Assembly: GCA_040400005.1 (NCBI GenBank)
Contig: JBBARC010000022.1
Coordinates: 1 to 47,442, forward strand
Reading direction: 5' to 3'
Length of the DNA: 47,442 nucleotides
Source of the DNA: JBBARC01 sp040400005
GTDB lineage: Bacteria > Pseudomonadota > Alphaproteobacteria > Acetobacterales > Acetobacteraceae
A program made the translations under genes and the position numbers. The notes below the pieces were generated by a model. The model did not search any database, had not been told where the DNA came from, and saw only the letters and a list, made by a program, of their open reading frames with translations. Below, piece after piece: positions 1-7,344 of the stretch (its first letter is position 1; the number at the start of each line of letters is the position of its first letter).

Positions 1-193
1 GGCCAGACGCCCCCCCGCCAGATGTCGTTCCATAAAGCGTGCCGCCAACATTGATCAGCGCGGCTTGTGGGGAGCCCCCGTCACCCGATCCTGAAACGGA
101 ATAGACCGTCGAAAATGTGGCGGCTCTGGCCAATCCGAACGACAAAAGAACGACCGCAAACGCGTTTACAACGTATCGATATAAACGAACCAC
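1..193 (-). CDS. Secreted GloVer-repeat protein, N-terminal part (runs off the window)
   Basis: The gene is cut by the left edge of the window; only about 64 codons are visible. It starts at a GTG (193-191) with a good AAGGAG Shine-Dalgarno sequence at about 201-207, and it was found by reading the minus strand directly. The first ~26 residues form a classical signal peptide (MVRLYRYVVNAFAVVLL..GLARA). They are followed by ATFSTVYSVSGSGDGGSPQA and then LINVGGTLYGTTSGGGASG. The pattern 'L-I-N-V-G-G-T-L-Y-G-T-T-S-G-G-G' is the hallmark of the GloVer tandem repeat (choice-of-anchor family), which builds a secreted or surface beta-propeller-like array. The substrate is unknown and the rest lies outside the window. 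Family recognition is fairly sure; the function is not. Confidence 0.75.
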   Translation of the reverse strand, partial: MVRLYRYVVNAFAVVLLSFGLARAATFSTVYSVSGSGDGGSPQAALINVGGTLYGTTSGGGASG

Positions 194-635
194 GGATTGT
201 CTCCTTTTGACGCCACAAAAACAAGAATTATCCCGAATTTGGCTCATGCTGCGAAAACCGCGTTGGGCGGCGAAGGGATTATGGTCCTGCATGTGCGATC
301 GTCCTGGTTACGGTGTTCTGTGGAGGCGGGCGTAACGGACTACGCATCAATAAGGCGGGCATCAGTGGAGCGGGGCATCAGTAAGGCGGGTTGATAGCGG
401 TCCAGGGTCGGCGGTGTCGTCTCACTGCGTGCAAAACATGTCTCATCCCACGCAAATTACGCCCCCTGCCTCTAACGCAAGCGCATGGTGGCGGCGGTCT
501 GGCGATGTTGGGCCGCCGGCTAGCGTGGCCGGCCATATTATGGCGCGACTAGCCGCCCAATTGGCGACGCCATCACAATGCTCTTAGGTATATTGGACTT
601 CCTCGGTAAACCCAGCGCTATAATCGCTCATGCGA
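194..635. other. Intergenic region with no convincing gene
   Basis: About 440 bp lie between the 5' end of the GloVer gene and the 3' end of the PYP-like gene, both on the minus strand. I see only short overlapping ORFs with no coding character, a 15-bp tandem repeat at 345-390 (listed separately) and a small perfect hairpin, AATCGC-TCAT-GCGATT, at 622-637. That hairpin overlaps the stop codon of the PYP-like gene and could be a weak terminator, although no T-run follows it. Confidence 0.5.
345..390. repeat. 15-bp tandem repeat, three units
   Basis: Three head-to-tail units: 345-359 CATCAATAAGGCGGG, 360-375 (degenerate, CATCAGTGGAGCGGGG) and 376-390 CATCAGTAAGGCGGG. Outer units differ by one base. 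There are no spacers, so it is not CRISPR. It resembles in unit length and copy number the repeats at 10413-10480 and 20712-20759. Confidence 0.7.
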
Positions 636-1037
636 TTAGCGCCGTTCGATCAGCAGATACATCCTGACGAGGTCAGGATGCTTCAGAAGACGCAAACGTA
701 CCGGCGTCGGGCGCATGCGCAGGGTGAACACGTAGTCGATCACCGAATCGATCTCCGGCTCCGTCTCGAACCTGTGGGAAACCATGTAATTGTTCATGCA
801 GGGGGCGACCCGCGAAAAGAAGGGCCGCCCGATCACCCGTGACGGCGAGAGGCCGCTTTGTTGGCTCTCCTCCTGGTTGTAGGCTTCAACCACCGTATCC
901 AAGGCCATGGCGACGATGCCAAATGGGGCACGGTTGAGAGACGCGTCATCGGCGTTTTTTAGAATTTTCAGAAGTCCCGGGTCGTCGAATACCACCGCCT
1001 GCTTCCATCTCTCGTGGAGAACGTCACGCTGGAACAA
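636..1037 (-). CDS. Photoactive yellow protein (PYP)-like PAS domain protein
   Basis: A single small PAS domain resembling photoactive yellow protein, the blue-light sensor that carries p-coumarate on a cysteine thioester. In numbering from the TTG at 1037, the segment Y53-N-Q-E-E57 matches PYP Tyr42..Glu46, which hydrogen-bond the chromophore. The segment V-I-G-R-P-F-F-S-R-V-A-P-C80 matches PYP up to the chromophore Cys69. Spacings (Tyr to Glu 4, Glu to Cys 23) are identical to PYP. Differences: Arg52 is Leu63, Thr50 is Ser61, and the loop after the Cys is about 3 residues shorter. The GTG at 995 (119 aa) would begin exactly where PYP begins (MVFDDPGLL against the PYP N-terminus) and is a better start than the TTG. 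No tyrosine ammonia-lyase or p-coumaroyl-CoA ligase lies nearby, so chromophore loading is unproven. Fold and family are well supported; light sensing is inference. Confidence 0.75.
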   Translation of the reverse strand: MFQRDVLHERWKQAVVFDDPGLLKILKNADDASLNRAPFGIVAMALDTVVEAYNQEESQQSGLSPSRVIGRPFFSRVAPCMNNYMVSHRFETEPEIDSVIDYVFTLRMRPTPVRLRLLKHPDLVRMYLLIERR

Positions 1038-1622
1038 TATCTATCACAGCGCAATCGGGTGAATGCACAAAAAGTAAGAACTTTCTTTTTTCTGAAGAAA
1101 AAAGAAATAAAAAAGACTTTTTTGACGCTGGCTCGGAGCGCGCGGCGGCAGGGTTGCCCCAGGTCCAGATTGTAAAAGTCTTTTTGCTTCTTTTTCTTCA
1201 GAAAAAGAAGACACTTACTTTCATCCGATTGCCCTGATTTCTATCACGAACAAATCCGGTTCTGCAAATACCCTAATACTACAAGAGCCCTGACCCAGCC
1301 AACAACCGGGGACCGTTAAACCGATCCATTTTCTGCGATAACAAGCCGGCGCCACACCCTATGCTGGTCTGACTCCCTTGAAGTGATCCGCTCGTAATGG
1401 GGCAACAACCCGTACTCTCCAGGCAATGGCGAATGTCCGCTTCCGCAGTTTCGACCGCAAAAGCAGCCCCGCCGCCTTTGGCCAATACCCGGTCACCTAC
1501 AAAATTCAAACGGACCCGTTACCCAGCCATCATGCCGCGCAACAGATGGTTGCCGCGTGTATCGTGCGCACGAGCAGAGGTTTGTCGGGACACGGGCCGT
1601 ACCAATCGTCCGGCGTTGTCTT
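1038..1622. other. Intergenic region: dispersed repeat plus sequence without a clear gene
   Basis: The first part is repeat copy A (1051-1232). The rest (about 1250-1622) has short ORFs on both strands. On the minus strand, downstream of the potassium channel, an open stretch interrupted by one TAA reads through roughly 1279-1618. I could not match it to any family and it may be gene debris or chance. Confidence 0.4.
1051..1232. repeat. Dispersed nested palindromic repeat, copy A
   Basis: Outer inverted ends: GCAATCGGGTGAA at 1051 and TTCATCCGATTGC ending at 1232. Inside each end is a small hairpin (left TTTCTTTTTTCTGAAGAAAA type; right CTTCTTTTTCTTCAGAAAAA type, 10-bp stem with TTCA loop). 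Next to the hairpins come AAAAAAGACTTTT and its complement AAAAGTCTTTTTG, flanking a GC-rich core containing GTTGCCCCAGGTCCAG. A 7-bp CTATCAC occurs just outside both ends (1041 and 1241), which may be a target duplication or chance. Confidence 0.85.
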
Positions 1623-2675
1623 TTAGCTGTTCACGGCGGGCGAAAACAGCATTTGCACGGTTTCCGCCCGGCCTGGCCGGCCTAACACTGCCAGCCCATC
1701 GCCAGTTTCAGCGACCGCATCGCCTGGCGGTTGCAAAACATTTTCGCCATTGGCGCGGTGCAACGCCACCACCAAAAACGCGCCGGCGGCCATTTTTTCG
1801 ATGGCCGTCATGCTTTGCCCGGCGGCGCGGCTGCCGGCGGCGACCGGCACCACTTCTAGCTCCATGCCCCAGCGGCGCAGGTCGCGGGCGATGTCGCGGT
1901 GGTCGCGCGGGCCATCGACCAACGCGGTGACGTCCTGGAACAGCAAAATCTCGGCCATGCGCTCGGCGCCGATATGGGCGGGGAGGACGACGCGGTTGGC
2001 GCCGGCACGCAGGAGCTTGCTTTCGGTGGAGGGGGCCTCGCCGCGGGCGATGATGGTTAAATCTTTGTTCATGAAGCGGGCGGAGAGGGTGATGAACACG
2101 TTGGCGGCATCGTCGGGCAAAACGGTTGCCAAAGCTTTGGCCCGCATAATGCCGGCGCTGGTGAGGGAGGCTTCGTCGGTGGCGTCGGCCGCCAGGCACA
2201 AATAGCCGAGGTCGCGGCCGGTTTGCAGGCGGGCTTCGCTGCGTTCCAGCACCAGAAATTGGGTGCCGGCGTTTTTCAGCTCGCGCGCTAAAGTTTGGCC
2301 GATGCGGCCAAAACCGCAGATGATGACGTGGCCGGACAAATGGTCGATATCTTTGCGCATGCGGCGGGTTCCCAACAGGATTTGCAGCTGGCTGGCGGTG
2401 ATGAGCTGCACCAGGGCACCGGTGACAAAGATCATGCCGGTGCAGCCGGCGACGATGAGGGTAATGGTGATGGTGCGCATCTCGGGCGAGATGATGGGGT
2501 GGACTTCGCCGTAGCCGACCGTAAACACGGTCATCACCACCATATAAATGGCATCCCCTAGCGGCCATCCGTGCAGCCAATAGGCGAGCACGGCGAGGTT
2601 GGACACCACCACCATATACAGAATGCCACCGAGCAAATTGCGCAGGGGCGATGCAAGCAAACCGTTCATCATCAC
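1623..2675 (-). CDS. Potassium channel protein, 2TM pore plus RCK (TrkA-N/TrkA-C)
   Basis: A 350-aa MthK/Kch-type channel that should form a K+-selective pore in the inner membrane, gated by a cytoplasmic RCK ring. TM1 spans about residues 14-36. The selectivity filter TVGYGE is at 52-57 and TM2 at about 68-93. The RCK Rossmann domain follows, with the nucleotide-binding loop GFGRIGQTLA at 121-130 and an acidic residue at the end of the second strand (VLERSE, ~144). A C-terminal RCK_C-like segment follows. The length is normal for two-TM RCK channels. The start is GTG at 2675 or one of the two ATGs directly after it (MMM at the N-terminus). No obvious Shine-Dalgarno is present. Family assignment is firm; the gating ligand is unknown. 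Confidence 0.9.
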   Translation of the reverse strand: MMMNGLLASPLRNLLGGILYMVVVSNLAVLAYWLHGWPLGDAIYMVVMTVFTVGYGEVHPIISPEMRTITITLIVAGCTGMIFVTGALVQLITASQLQILLGTRRMRKDIDHLSGHVIICGFGRIGQTLARELKNAGTQFLVLERSEARLQTGRDLGYLCLAADATDEASLTSAGIMRAKALATVLPDDAANVFITLSARFMNKDLTIIARGEAPSTESKLLRAGANRVVLPAHIGAERMAEILLFQDVTALVDGPRDHRDIARDLRRWGMELEVVPVAAGSRAAGQSMTAIEKMAAGAFLVVALHRANGENVLQPPGDAVAETGDGLAVLGRPGRAETVQMLFSPAVNS

Positions 2676-2700
2676 CGATGTTCTATGCTAAGCGCGTGCC

Positions 2701-3198
2701 ATGACCACATTCGTAAATTTTCCCGACTGGATGCCGTGGTGGGCGCAGCTGACATTGCTGATCGGCGGCATACTGTTGGGGCTGGCGTTTGCTGCCATGC
2801 CGTTTAGCGTGTTTGGGCTAAAAGCGCGGCTGGAAACCTTGGAAGATCGGCTGGAGGATATCCAGACCGATATCCGGCGGCTGACGTTGCGGCTGCCAGA
2901 GCCGGGGGGGGCGGACCCGTATGAGGCGCCGGCTTTGACCCGCGCACGGGCTGCGCAAGATTTTGCCCCGGTTCGCGCCGCGGCACCCGAGTGGGAAGCG
3001 CCGCCGCCAGCGCGCGACCGTGATCGCCCGCCGATTCCGCCCGCCGCCGTGCAGCCCACGCGTAATGATGCGTTGCGGCCTGAGGCTTTGCGGCCAGATT
3101 TGGGCCGAGGCGAGGCTTTGCGCGCGGAGCCGCCTTTGCGCAGCCCGGCATCGGCGCGGGATGTGCCGCGCGGGCGGGCTGAGCCGCGCCTGCGGTAA
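2701..3198 (+). CDS. Hypothetical protein: one TM helix, coiled coil and Pro/Arg-rich tail
   Basis: A 165-aa protein of unrecognised family. Residues ~14-40 form one hydrophobic helix after W-M-P-W-W. Residues ~41-63 (KARLETLEDRLEDIQTDIRR) have heptad character of a short coiled coil. From ~67 on, the sequence is low-complexity, rich in Pro, Arg and Ala, with several repeats of the type E-A-L-R-P. This suggests a membrane-anchored oligomer with a disordered cytoplasmic tail. It starts 25 bp from the divergent potassium channel gene, so the two share a very short promoter region; no clear Shine-Dalgarno is seen. The protein is probably real because codon bias and topology are coherent, but its role is unknown. 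Confidence 0.6.
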   Translation: MTTFVNFPDWMPWWAQLTLLIGGILLGLAFAAMPFSVFGLKARLETLEDRLEDIQTDIRRLTLRLPEPGGADPYEAPALTRARAAQDFAPVRAAAPEWEAPPPARDRDRPPIPPAAVQPTRNDALRPEALRPDLGRGEALRAEPPLRSPASARDVPRGRAEPRLR

Positions 3199-3232
3199 AA
3201 ATTTATCCCATTGATATGTATGGAGTTTTAGT

Positions 3233-4009
3233 ATGAGCGTGGTGTTGACCAGCCGCCAGCAGGGCATTGTGACGGTGACCCTGAACCGGCCCGAAAAAAT
3301 GAACGCGCTATCGGCGGATATGCGGGCCGGGCTGACACAAGTGTTTACCGCGCTGCATACGGACGACGACGCGCGCGTGGTGATTTTAACCGGCGCTGGG
3401 CCGCGGGCGTTTTGCGCCGGGTTGGATTTGCGCGAGCTATCGGGCGAAACCGGCACCGCCGCGAACGACACCATTATAGAAGCCGCCGGGCTGATAAAAC
3501 TGATCGAAACCCTGCCCAAGCCGGTGATTGGCGCCATTAACGGCGTTGCCATCACTGGCGGGTTTGAACTGGCACTGGCCTGCGATGTGCTGATTGCCGC
3601 CGATACGGCGCGGTTTGCCGATACCCATGGCCGCGTGGGCATTTTGCCGGGCTGGGGGTTGAGCCAAAAATTATCGCGGCTGATTGGCATGGTGCGAGCG
3701 AAGGAATTGTCGTTTACCGGCAATTTTTTGGCGGCAGACAGGGCGGCTGCCTGGGGATTGATCAATCGCTGCGTGCCGGCGGGGGATTTGCTGGCAACGG
3801 CCGAGGCGCTGGCCGCCGACATGCTGAGCATTCCGGCCGATATGCAGGCGGCTTACAAAGCGCTGATCGATGATGGGTTTGCGATGAACTATGGCGCCGG
3901 GTTGGATTTGGAACTGGCGCGTGGCCAAGCCCGCAATGCCAGCGTGTCGGCCGATGCGATTGCGGCGCGGCGCGAGGCGATTCAGGCGCGGGGCCGATCT
4001 TTAGGGTAG
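3233..4009 (+). CDS. Enoyl-CoA hydratase/isomerase family protein
   Basis: A 258-aa crotonase-fold protein, the usual family length, with a GGAG Shine-Dalgarno about 9 bp before the ATG. The oxyanion-hole segments are present: F60-C-A-G-L-D-L (CoA pocket) and I-T-G-G-F-E-L-A at 107-114. Glu112 corresponds to the first catalytic glutamate of hydratases (Glu144 in rat ECH). The position of the second (Glu164) is His132 within T-H-G-R-V-G-I-L-P-G-W-G. The canonical two-glutamate hydration mechanism is therefore incomplete, and the enzyme may be an isomerase, a thioesterase-like crotonase or a hydratase of altered mechanism. It stands alone and converges on tsaC, with stop codons 7 bp apart in a short duplicated sequence. 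Confidence 0.85.
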   Translation: MSVVLTSRQQGIVTVTLNRPEKMNALSADMRAGLTQVFTALHTDDDARVVILTGAGPRAFCAGLDLRELSGETGTAANDTIIEAAGLIKLIETLPKPVIGAINGVAITGGFELALACDVLIAADTARFADTHGRVGILPGWGLSQKLSRLIGMVRAKELSFTGNFLAADRAAAWGLINRCVPAGDLLATAEALAADMLSIPADMQAAYKALIDDGFAMNYGAGLDLELARGQARNASVSADAIAARREAIQARGRSLG

Positions 4010-4036
4010 ATGGCGCTAGGGTAGGGTTTTGGGGTA
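4001..4036. repeat. Short direct repeats carrying both convergent stop codons
   Basis: TTAGGGTAG (4001-4009) and CTAGGGTAG (4016-4024) are 15 bp apart, and a third GGGGTAG lies near 4030-4036. The first holds the stop of the crotonase gene; on the other strand the second holds the stop of tsaC (Leu-Pro-stop), and the same Leu-Pro-stop triplets recur 15 bp on. It is a weaker example of the gene-end repeats seen at 10413 and 20712. Confidence 0.5.
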
Positions 4037-4987
4037 GGCGGCGCGCGCCAAACGGTCGTTGATGGCAACACCCAGGCCGGCATGGGGAACGGGTGACACG
4101 GCGATGGCGCGCATGCCGGCGGCACTGCCCTGGGCATCGAGCAAGCGCAAGGCGGCAAACAGGTTTTGCGCGGCCTCGGTCACATCGCCGCGCGCGCTGA
4201 GATTGGCCATAATCGGGGCGGTTATGGATTGCGGGCCGAAGGCGAGCCAGGCTTCATTGGGGTTTGGCCGTGCCGCATTCAGCCGCACTGGCAGCGATGG
4301 CGCGTAGTGGGAGGGCAGCATGCCAGGGGAAACCACGGCGCTGTGCACATCGGCAATGGCGATATCGCCGATCAAATCGCGCAAAGTTTCTAGGGTAATA
4401 CCGCCGGGTCGCCGCAAGATTGGGGTGGAACCGGATAGATCTAGCACTGTGCTTTCCAGCCCCACCATGGTTGGGCCGCTATCCAGCACCGCGGTTATTT
4501 TGCCGGCCAAATCGGCCAGCACGTGATCGGCGGTGGTGGGGCTAACGTGGCCGGAGCGATTGGCCGAGGGGGCGGCGATGGGGCGGGCCAATGCGTGCAG
4601 TAAGGCGAGGGCGGCGCTGGTTGCGGGCACCCGCACGGCGAGAGTGGCGAGGCCGGCACTGGCTAAATCATGCACCGGGCAGTTTGGCGCACGGGGGAGG
4701 ATTAAAGTTATCGGGCCGGGCCATAACGCATTGGCGATTAGGCGGGCGGCTGGGTTGGCTTGCACGTGGGCGAAGGCGGCGGTGGCATTTGGGTAGTGGC
4801 AGATCAGCGGGTTGAAGTGCGGGCGGCCTTTGGCGGCAAAAATGGCGGCAACGGCCGCACCATTAGTGGCATCCCCACCTAGGCCATAAACTGTTTCGGT
4901 GCCGAAGGCGACCAGGTCGCCCGCGCGCAACATCCCGGCCGCCCGCGCGATGCCGGCGGCATTGGCGGCGAGCCGCTGGGTGATCAC
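4016..4987 (-). CDS. tsaC: L-threonylcarbamoyladenylate synthase (Sua5/YrdC type)
   Basis: Makes threonylcarbamoyl-AMP from threonine, bicarbonate and ATP, the first step of the universal t6A37 modification of tRNAs reading ANN codons. The YrdC domain is visible in the N-terminal two thirds: P-loop-like F-G-T-E-T-V-Y-G-L-G-G-D-A at 28-40, K-G-R-P-H-F-N-P-L at 53-61, and S-A-N-R-S-G-H later. The conserved linker S-P-G-M-L-P-S-H-Y-A-P near residue 245 and the following ~75 residues form the Sua5 C-terminal domain. At 323 aa it is the long Sua5 form rather than the short TsaC. It overlaps the upstream cysQ by 4 bp (ATGA), so the two are translationally coupled. TsaB, TsaD and TsaE are not in the window. 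Confidence 0.93.
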   Translation of the reverse strand: MITQRLAANAAGIARAAGMLRAGDLVAFGTETVYGLGGDATNGAAVAAIFAAKGRPHFNPLICHYPNATAAFAHVQANPAARLIANALWPGPITLILPRAPNCPVHDLASAGLATLAVRVPATSAALALLHALARPIAAPSANRSGHVSPTTADHVLADLAGKITAVLDSGPTMVGLESTVLDLSGSTPILRRPGGITLETLRDLIGDIAIADVHSAVVSPGMLPSHYAPSLPVRLNAARPNPNEAWLAFGPQSITAPIMANLSARGDVTEAAQNLFAALRLLDAQGSAAGMRAIAVSPVPHAGLGVAINDRLARAAYPKTLP

Positions 4988-5742
4988 AAACCGCTGGCCA
5001 CAAAAGCGCCGTTGACGAACTCGGGTTTGCCATAGGCCAGCGGTGCGCCGGCCAGATCATTCACTTGGCCGCCGGCGGCCAGCAGTATGGCGTGGCCGGC
5101 GGCGGTATCCCATTCCATGCTGCGGTCGAAGCGCGGGTAGAGATCGGCGCGGCCTTCGGCGATGCGGCAGAATTTTAGGGCCGAGCTGACCCGGGTGATG
5201 GAGGCAACGCTGCGGCCGGCCAGCACCTGACGCAAAAGGGCGGCATCTGGCGGGTTGCGCGAGGTGAGCACCCGTAAGCCGCCGGCCGGTTTGGCGCGCG
5301 CCCGCATGGCTCGCCTGCCGGCGCCATCGCGGACAAAAGCAAATTGCCCGACGATGCCACCGTAAAGGCGGGCGGCGGCGGGTTCGGCGACCACGCCGAG
5401 CACCGGGATGCCGCCGCGGACCAAGCCAATATTGACGGTAAAGCCATCACGGTCGGCGGCGAAATCGGCGGTGCCATCGAGCGGATCGACCACCCACATG
5501 GCGGCGGACTGACGCGGGGTGTAGCCGGTGGAAATTTGTTCTTCGGCGATCACTTCAATATCGGGGGTGGCAGCCCGCAGGCCGCGCACAATCACCGCTT
5601 CTGCTGCGTGATCAGCGTCGGTGACCGGTGATTGATCGGGTTTTGCCACGGTGTGAAAGCCGCTGGCGCGGCGGGCCAGGATAACACCGGCGGCCTGCCA
5701 GGCGAGGTCGATTGCGACATCGAGAAGGGCTGCATCATCCAT
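4984..5742 (-). CDS. cysQ: 3'(2'),5'-bisphosphate nucleotidase CysQ
   Basis: An inositol-monophosphatase-superfamily enzyme, expected to hydrolyse PAP/PAPS to AMP/APS and relieve PAP toxicity from sulfate assimilation. Li+/Mg2+-dependent phosphatase motifs are in order: A-E-E-Q at 66-69 (metal-binding glutamates), D-P-L-D-G-T at 86-91 and M-E-W-D-T-A-A-G-H around 208-216. The ending G-K-P-E-F-V-N-G-A-F-V-A is typical of CysQ rather than SuhB. The residues after D-G-T are A-D-F, where CysQ usually has K-E-F, a small departure. 252 aa is normal. It is first in a two-gene operon with tsaC (4-bp overlap) and divergent from pepA. Another phosphomonoester substrate in the same superfamily cannot be excluded. 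Confidence 0.88.
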   Translation of the reverse strand: MDDAALLDVAIDLAWQAAGVILARRASGFHTVAKPDQSPVTDADHAAEAVIVRGLRAATPDIEVIAEEQISTGYTPRQSAAMWVVDPLDGTADFAADRDGFTVNIGLVRGGIPVLGVVAEPAAARLYGGIVGQFAFVRDGAGRRAMRARAKPAGGLRVLTSRNPPDAALLRQVLAGRSVASITRVSSALKFCRIAEGRADLYPRFDRSMEWDTAAGHAILLAAGGQVNDLAGAPLAYGKPEFVNGAFVASGL

Positions 5743-5876
5743 GCTGCCGGGGTAGCAATGCGCGCGCGGCTTGGCCAGGGGTTGGGTGTGCCGATGGACG
5801 TGTCACCCTGGCAAAAAGCTGGGTTGGTGTTAAGGTGGCGGCACAGTGTTCAGACGCCAAAAGATTGGAAATTTTC

Positions 5877-7337
5877 ATGCTCGACGTCAGTTTTGCCGCA
5901 GCCACCCTGCCTGCATCGGGGGCGCTGGCCCTGTTGGTGCCTGAAGGGGGGACGCTGGCCGGTATCGGCGCGCTGGCCGATGCGGCCACCGGGGGGGCCA
6001 TTGCGCGCGCGTTTGCGGCGGCTGAGTTCAGCGGCAAGGCGGGGCAATCGGTGACCATTTTGGCACCTGGGGCTGGGCTTTCGCGGGTGGTGGCGGTTGG
6101 TTTGGGGGCGGGCGCCGACATCAGCGTGCGGGTGTGTGAAGATGCCGGTGGGGCGCTGACGCCGTTGCTGGCCAAGGAAGCCCGCGTGATGCTGGCGGCG
6201 GATCAGCTTTCTGGCGCGCAGGCGGTGGCGGTGGCCTTGGGGGCAACTCTGCGGCGCTACCGGTTTGATCGTTACCGCACCACAGAAAAACCCGAGGACA
6301 AACCGAAATTTGTAAATCTTGTGGTGCTGACCGATGCGGCAGACGCGGCCGGGCTGTGGGGGCGCGAAAAAGCGCTGGCCCAGGGGGTATTTTTAACCCG
6401 CGATTTGGTGAGTGAGCCGCCGAATGTTTTGACACCGGTAGAGATGGCCACCCGCATCGAGGCTTTGCGCGATTTGGGCGTGGTGGTGACGGTGCATGAT
6501 GAACCGGCCATGCGGGCGCTGGGCTTTGGCGCGTTGCTGGGGGTATCGCAGGGCAGTGCACAGCCGCCGCGTATGGTGGTGATGGAATGGCATGGCGGCA
6601 CGCCGGGCGACAAGCCGGTGGCGTTTATTGGCAAGGGGGTGACGTTTGATACTGGTGGTATCAGCATCAAACCGGCCGCCGGCATGGAAGATATGAAATG
6701 GGATATGGCCGGTGCCGGGGCGGTTGTTGGCGCTATGGCAGCCTTGGCGGGGCGTCGCGCCCGCGCCAATGTTGTTGGCTTGGTCGGTTTGGTTGAAAAC
6801 ATGCCATCGGGCACGGCGCAGCGGCCGGGTGATGTGGTGACCAGTGCATCGGGGCAAACTATTGAAGTGCTCAACACCGATGCCGAAGGGCGGTTGGTGC
6901 TGGCCGATGTGATTTGGTATGCGCAACACAAATTCGCACCATCCCTGATGGTGGATTTGGCGACACTGACGGGCGCTATTATTATCGGGCTGGGCCATGA
7001 ACATGCCGGGCTGTTCAGCAACGATGATAAATTGTCGGAGCAGCTGTTGGCCGCAGGTTTGGCGGTGGGTGAAAAATTGTGGCGCCTGCCGATGAACCGC
7101 GATTACGACAAGGCGATTAAATCGGATATCGCCGATATGAAGAATATTGGCGGCAGGGCTGCTGGTTCTATTACGGCGGCCCAATTCATTGGCCGGTTTG
7201 TGAAAGATTGTCCGTGGGCGCATTTGGACATCGCCGGCACCGCGTGGGCGGAAAAAGATACGCCGCTGGCGGCGAAAGGGGCGACCGCGTTTGGCGTGCG
7301 GTTGCTTGATAGGTTAATTGCGGATCGCGAAGCATAA
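5877..7337 (+). CDS. pepA: Leucyl aminopeptidase (M17, PepA)
   Basis: A 486-aa cytosolic dinuclear-zinc aminopeptidase that removes N-terminal residues from peptides. The start is taken at ATG 5877 (M-L-D-V-S-F), because upstream codons in this frame read through the neighbour's promoter and look non-coding. The metal and catalytic segments are intact: G-K253-G-V-T-F-D258-T-G-G, then M-K-W-D-M-A-G-A-G, and the family signature N-T-D-A-E-G-R-L at 333-340 (metal ligands plus catalytic Arg). The following glycine-rich block N-I-G-G-R-A-A-G-S-I-T-A-A-Q-F is also present, as in functional PepA. It is followed after 7 bp by a divergent paralogue. A homohexamer is the norm for this family. Confidence 0.95.
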   Translation: MLDVSFAAATLPASGALALLVPEGGTLAGIGALADAATGGAIARAFAAAEFSGKAGQSVTILAPGAGLSRVVAVGLGAGADISVRVCEDAGGALTPLLAKEARVMLAADQLSGAQAVAVALGATLRRYRFDRYRTTEKPEDKPKFVNLVVLTDAADAAGLWGREKALAQGVFLTRDLVSEPPNVLTPVEMATRIEALRDLGVVVTVHDEPAMRALGFGALLGVSQGSAQPPRMVVMEWHGGTPGDKPVAFIGKGVTFDTGGISIKPAAGMEDMKWDMAGAGAVVGAMAALAGRRARANVVGLVGLVENMPSGTAQRPGDVVTSASGQTIEVLNTDAEGRLVLADVIWYAQHKFAPSLMVDLATLTGAIIIGLGHEHAGLFSNDDKLSEQLLAAGLAVGEKLWRLPMNRDYDKAIKSDIADMKNIGGRAAGSITAAQFIGRFVKDCPWAHLDIAGTAWAEKDTPLAAKGATAFGVRLLDRLIADREA

Positions 7338-7344
7338 ACTGCCG

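Noticed and set aside
345..390. Possible CRISPR array
   Set aside because: Units are 15 bp, directly adjacent and without spacers; no cas genes in the window.
1041..1248. CTATCAC direct repeats as target-site duplication of repeat copy A
   Set aside because: They lie several bases outside the inverted ends and no comparable duplication flanks the other copies; likely chance.
1279..1509. 76-aa minus-strand ORF downstream of the potassium channel
   Set aside because: No recognisable domain, competing ORFs on the other strand; kept only as uncertain debris in the intergenic note.
1708..2580. Long ORF on the minus strand in another frame of the potassium channel gene
   Set aside because: His/Arg/Pro-rich composition typical of a shadow of a GC-rich gene; the channel frame has clear domains.
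5712..5876. 55-residue N-terminal extension of pepA
   Set aside because: Sequence is not aminopeptidase-like and overlaps the start of the divergent cysQ; ATG 5877 matches family length.
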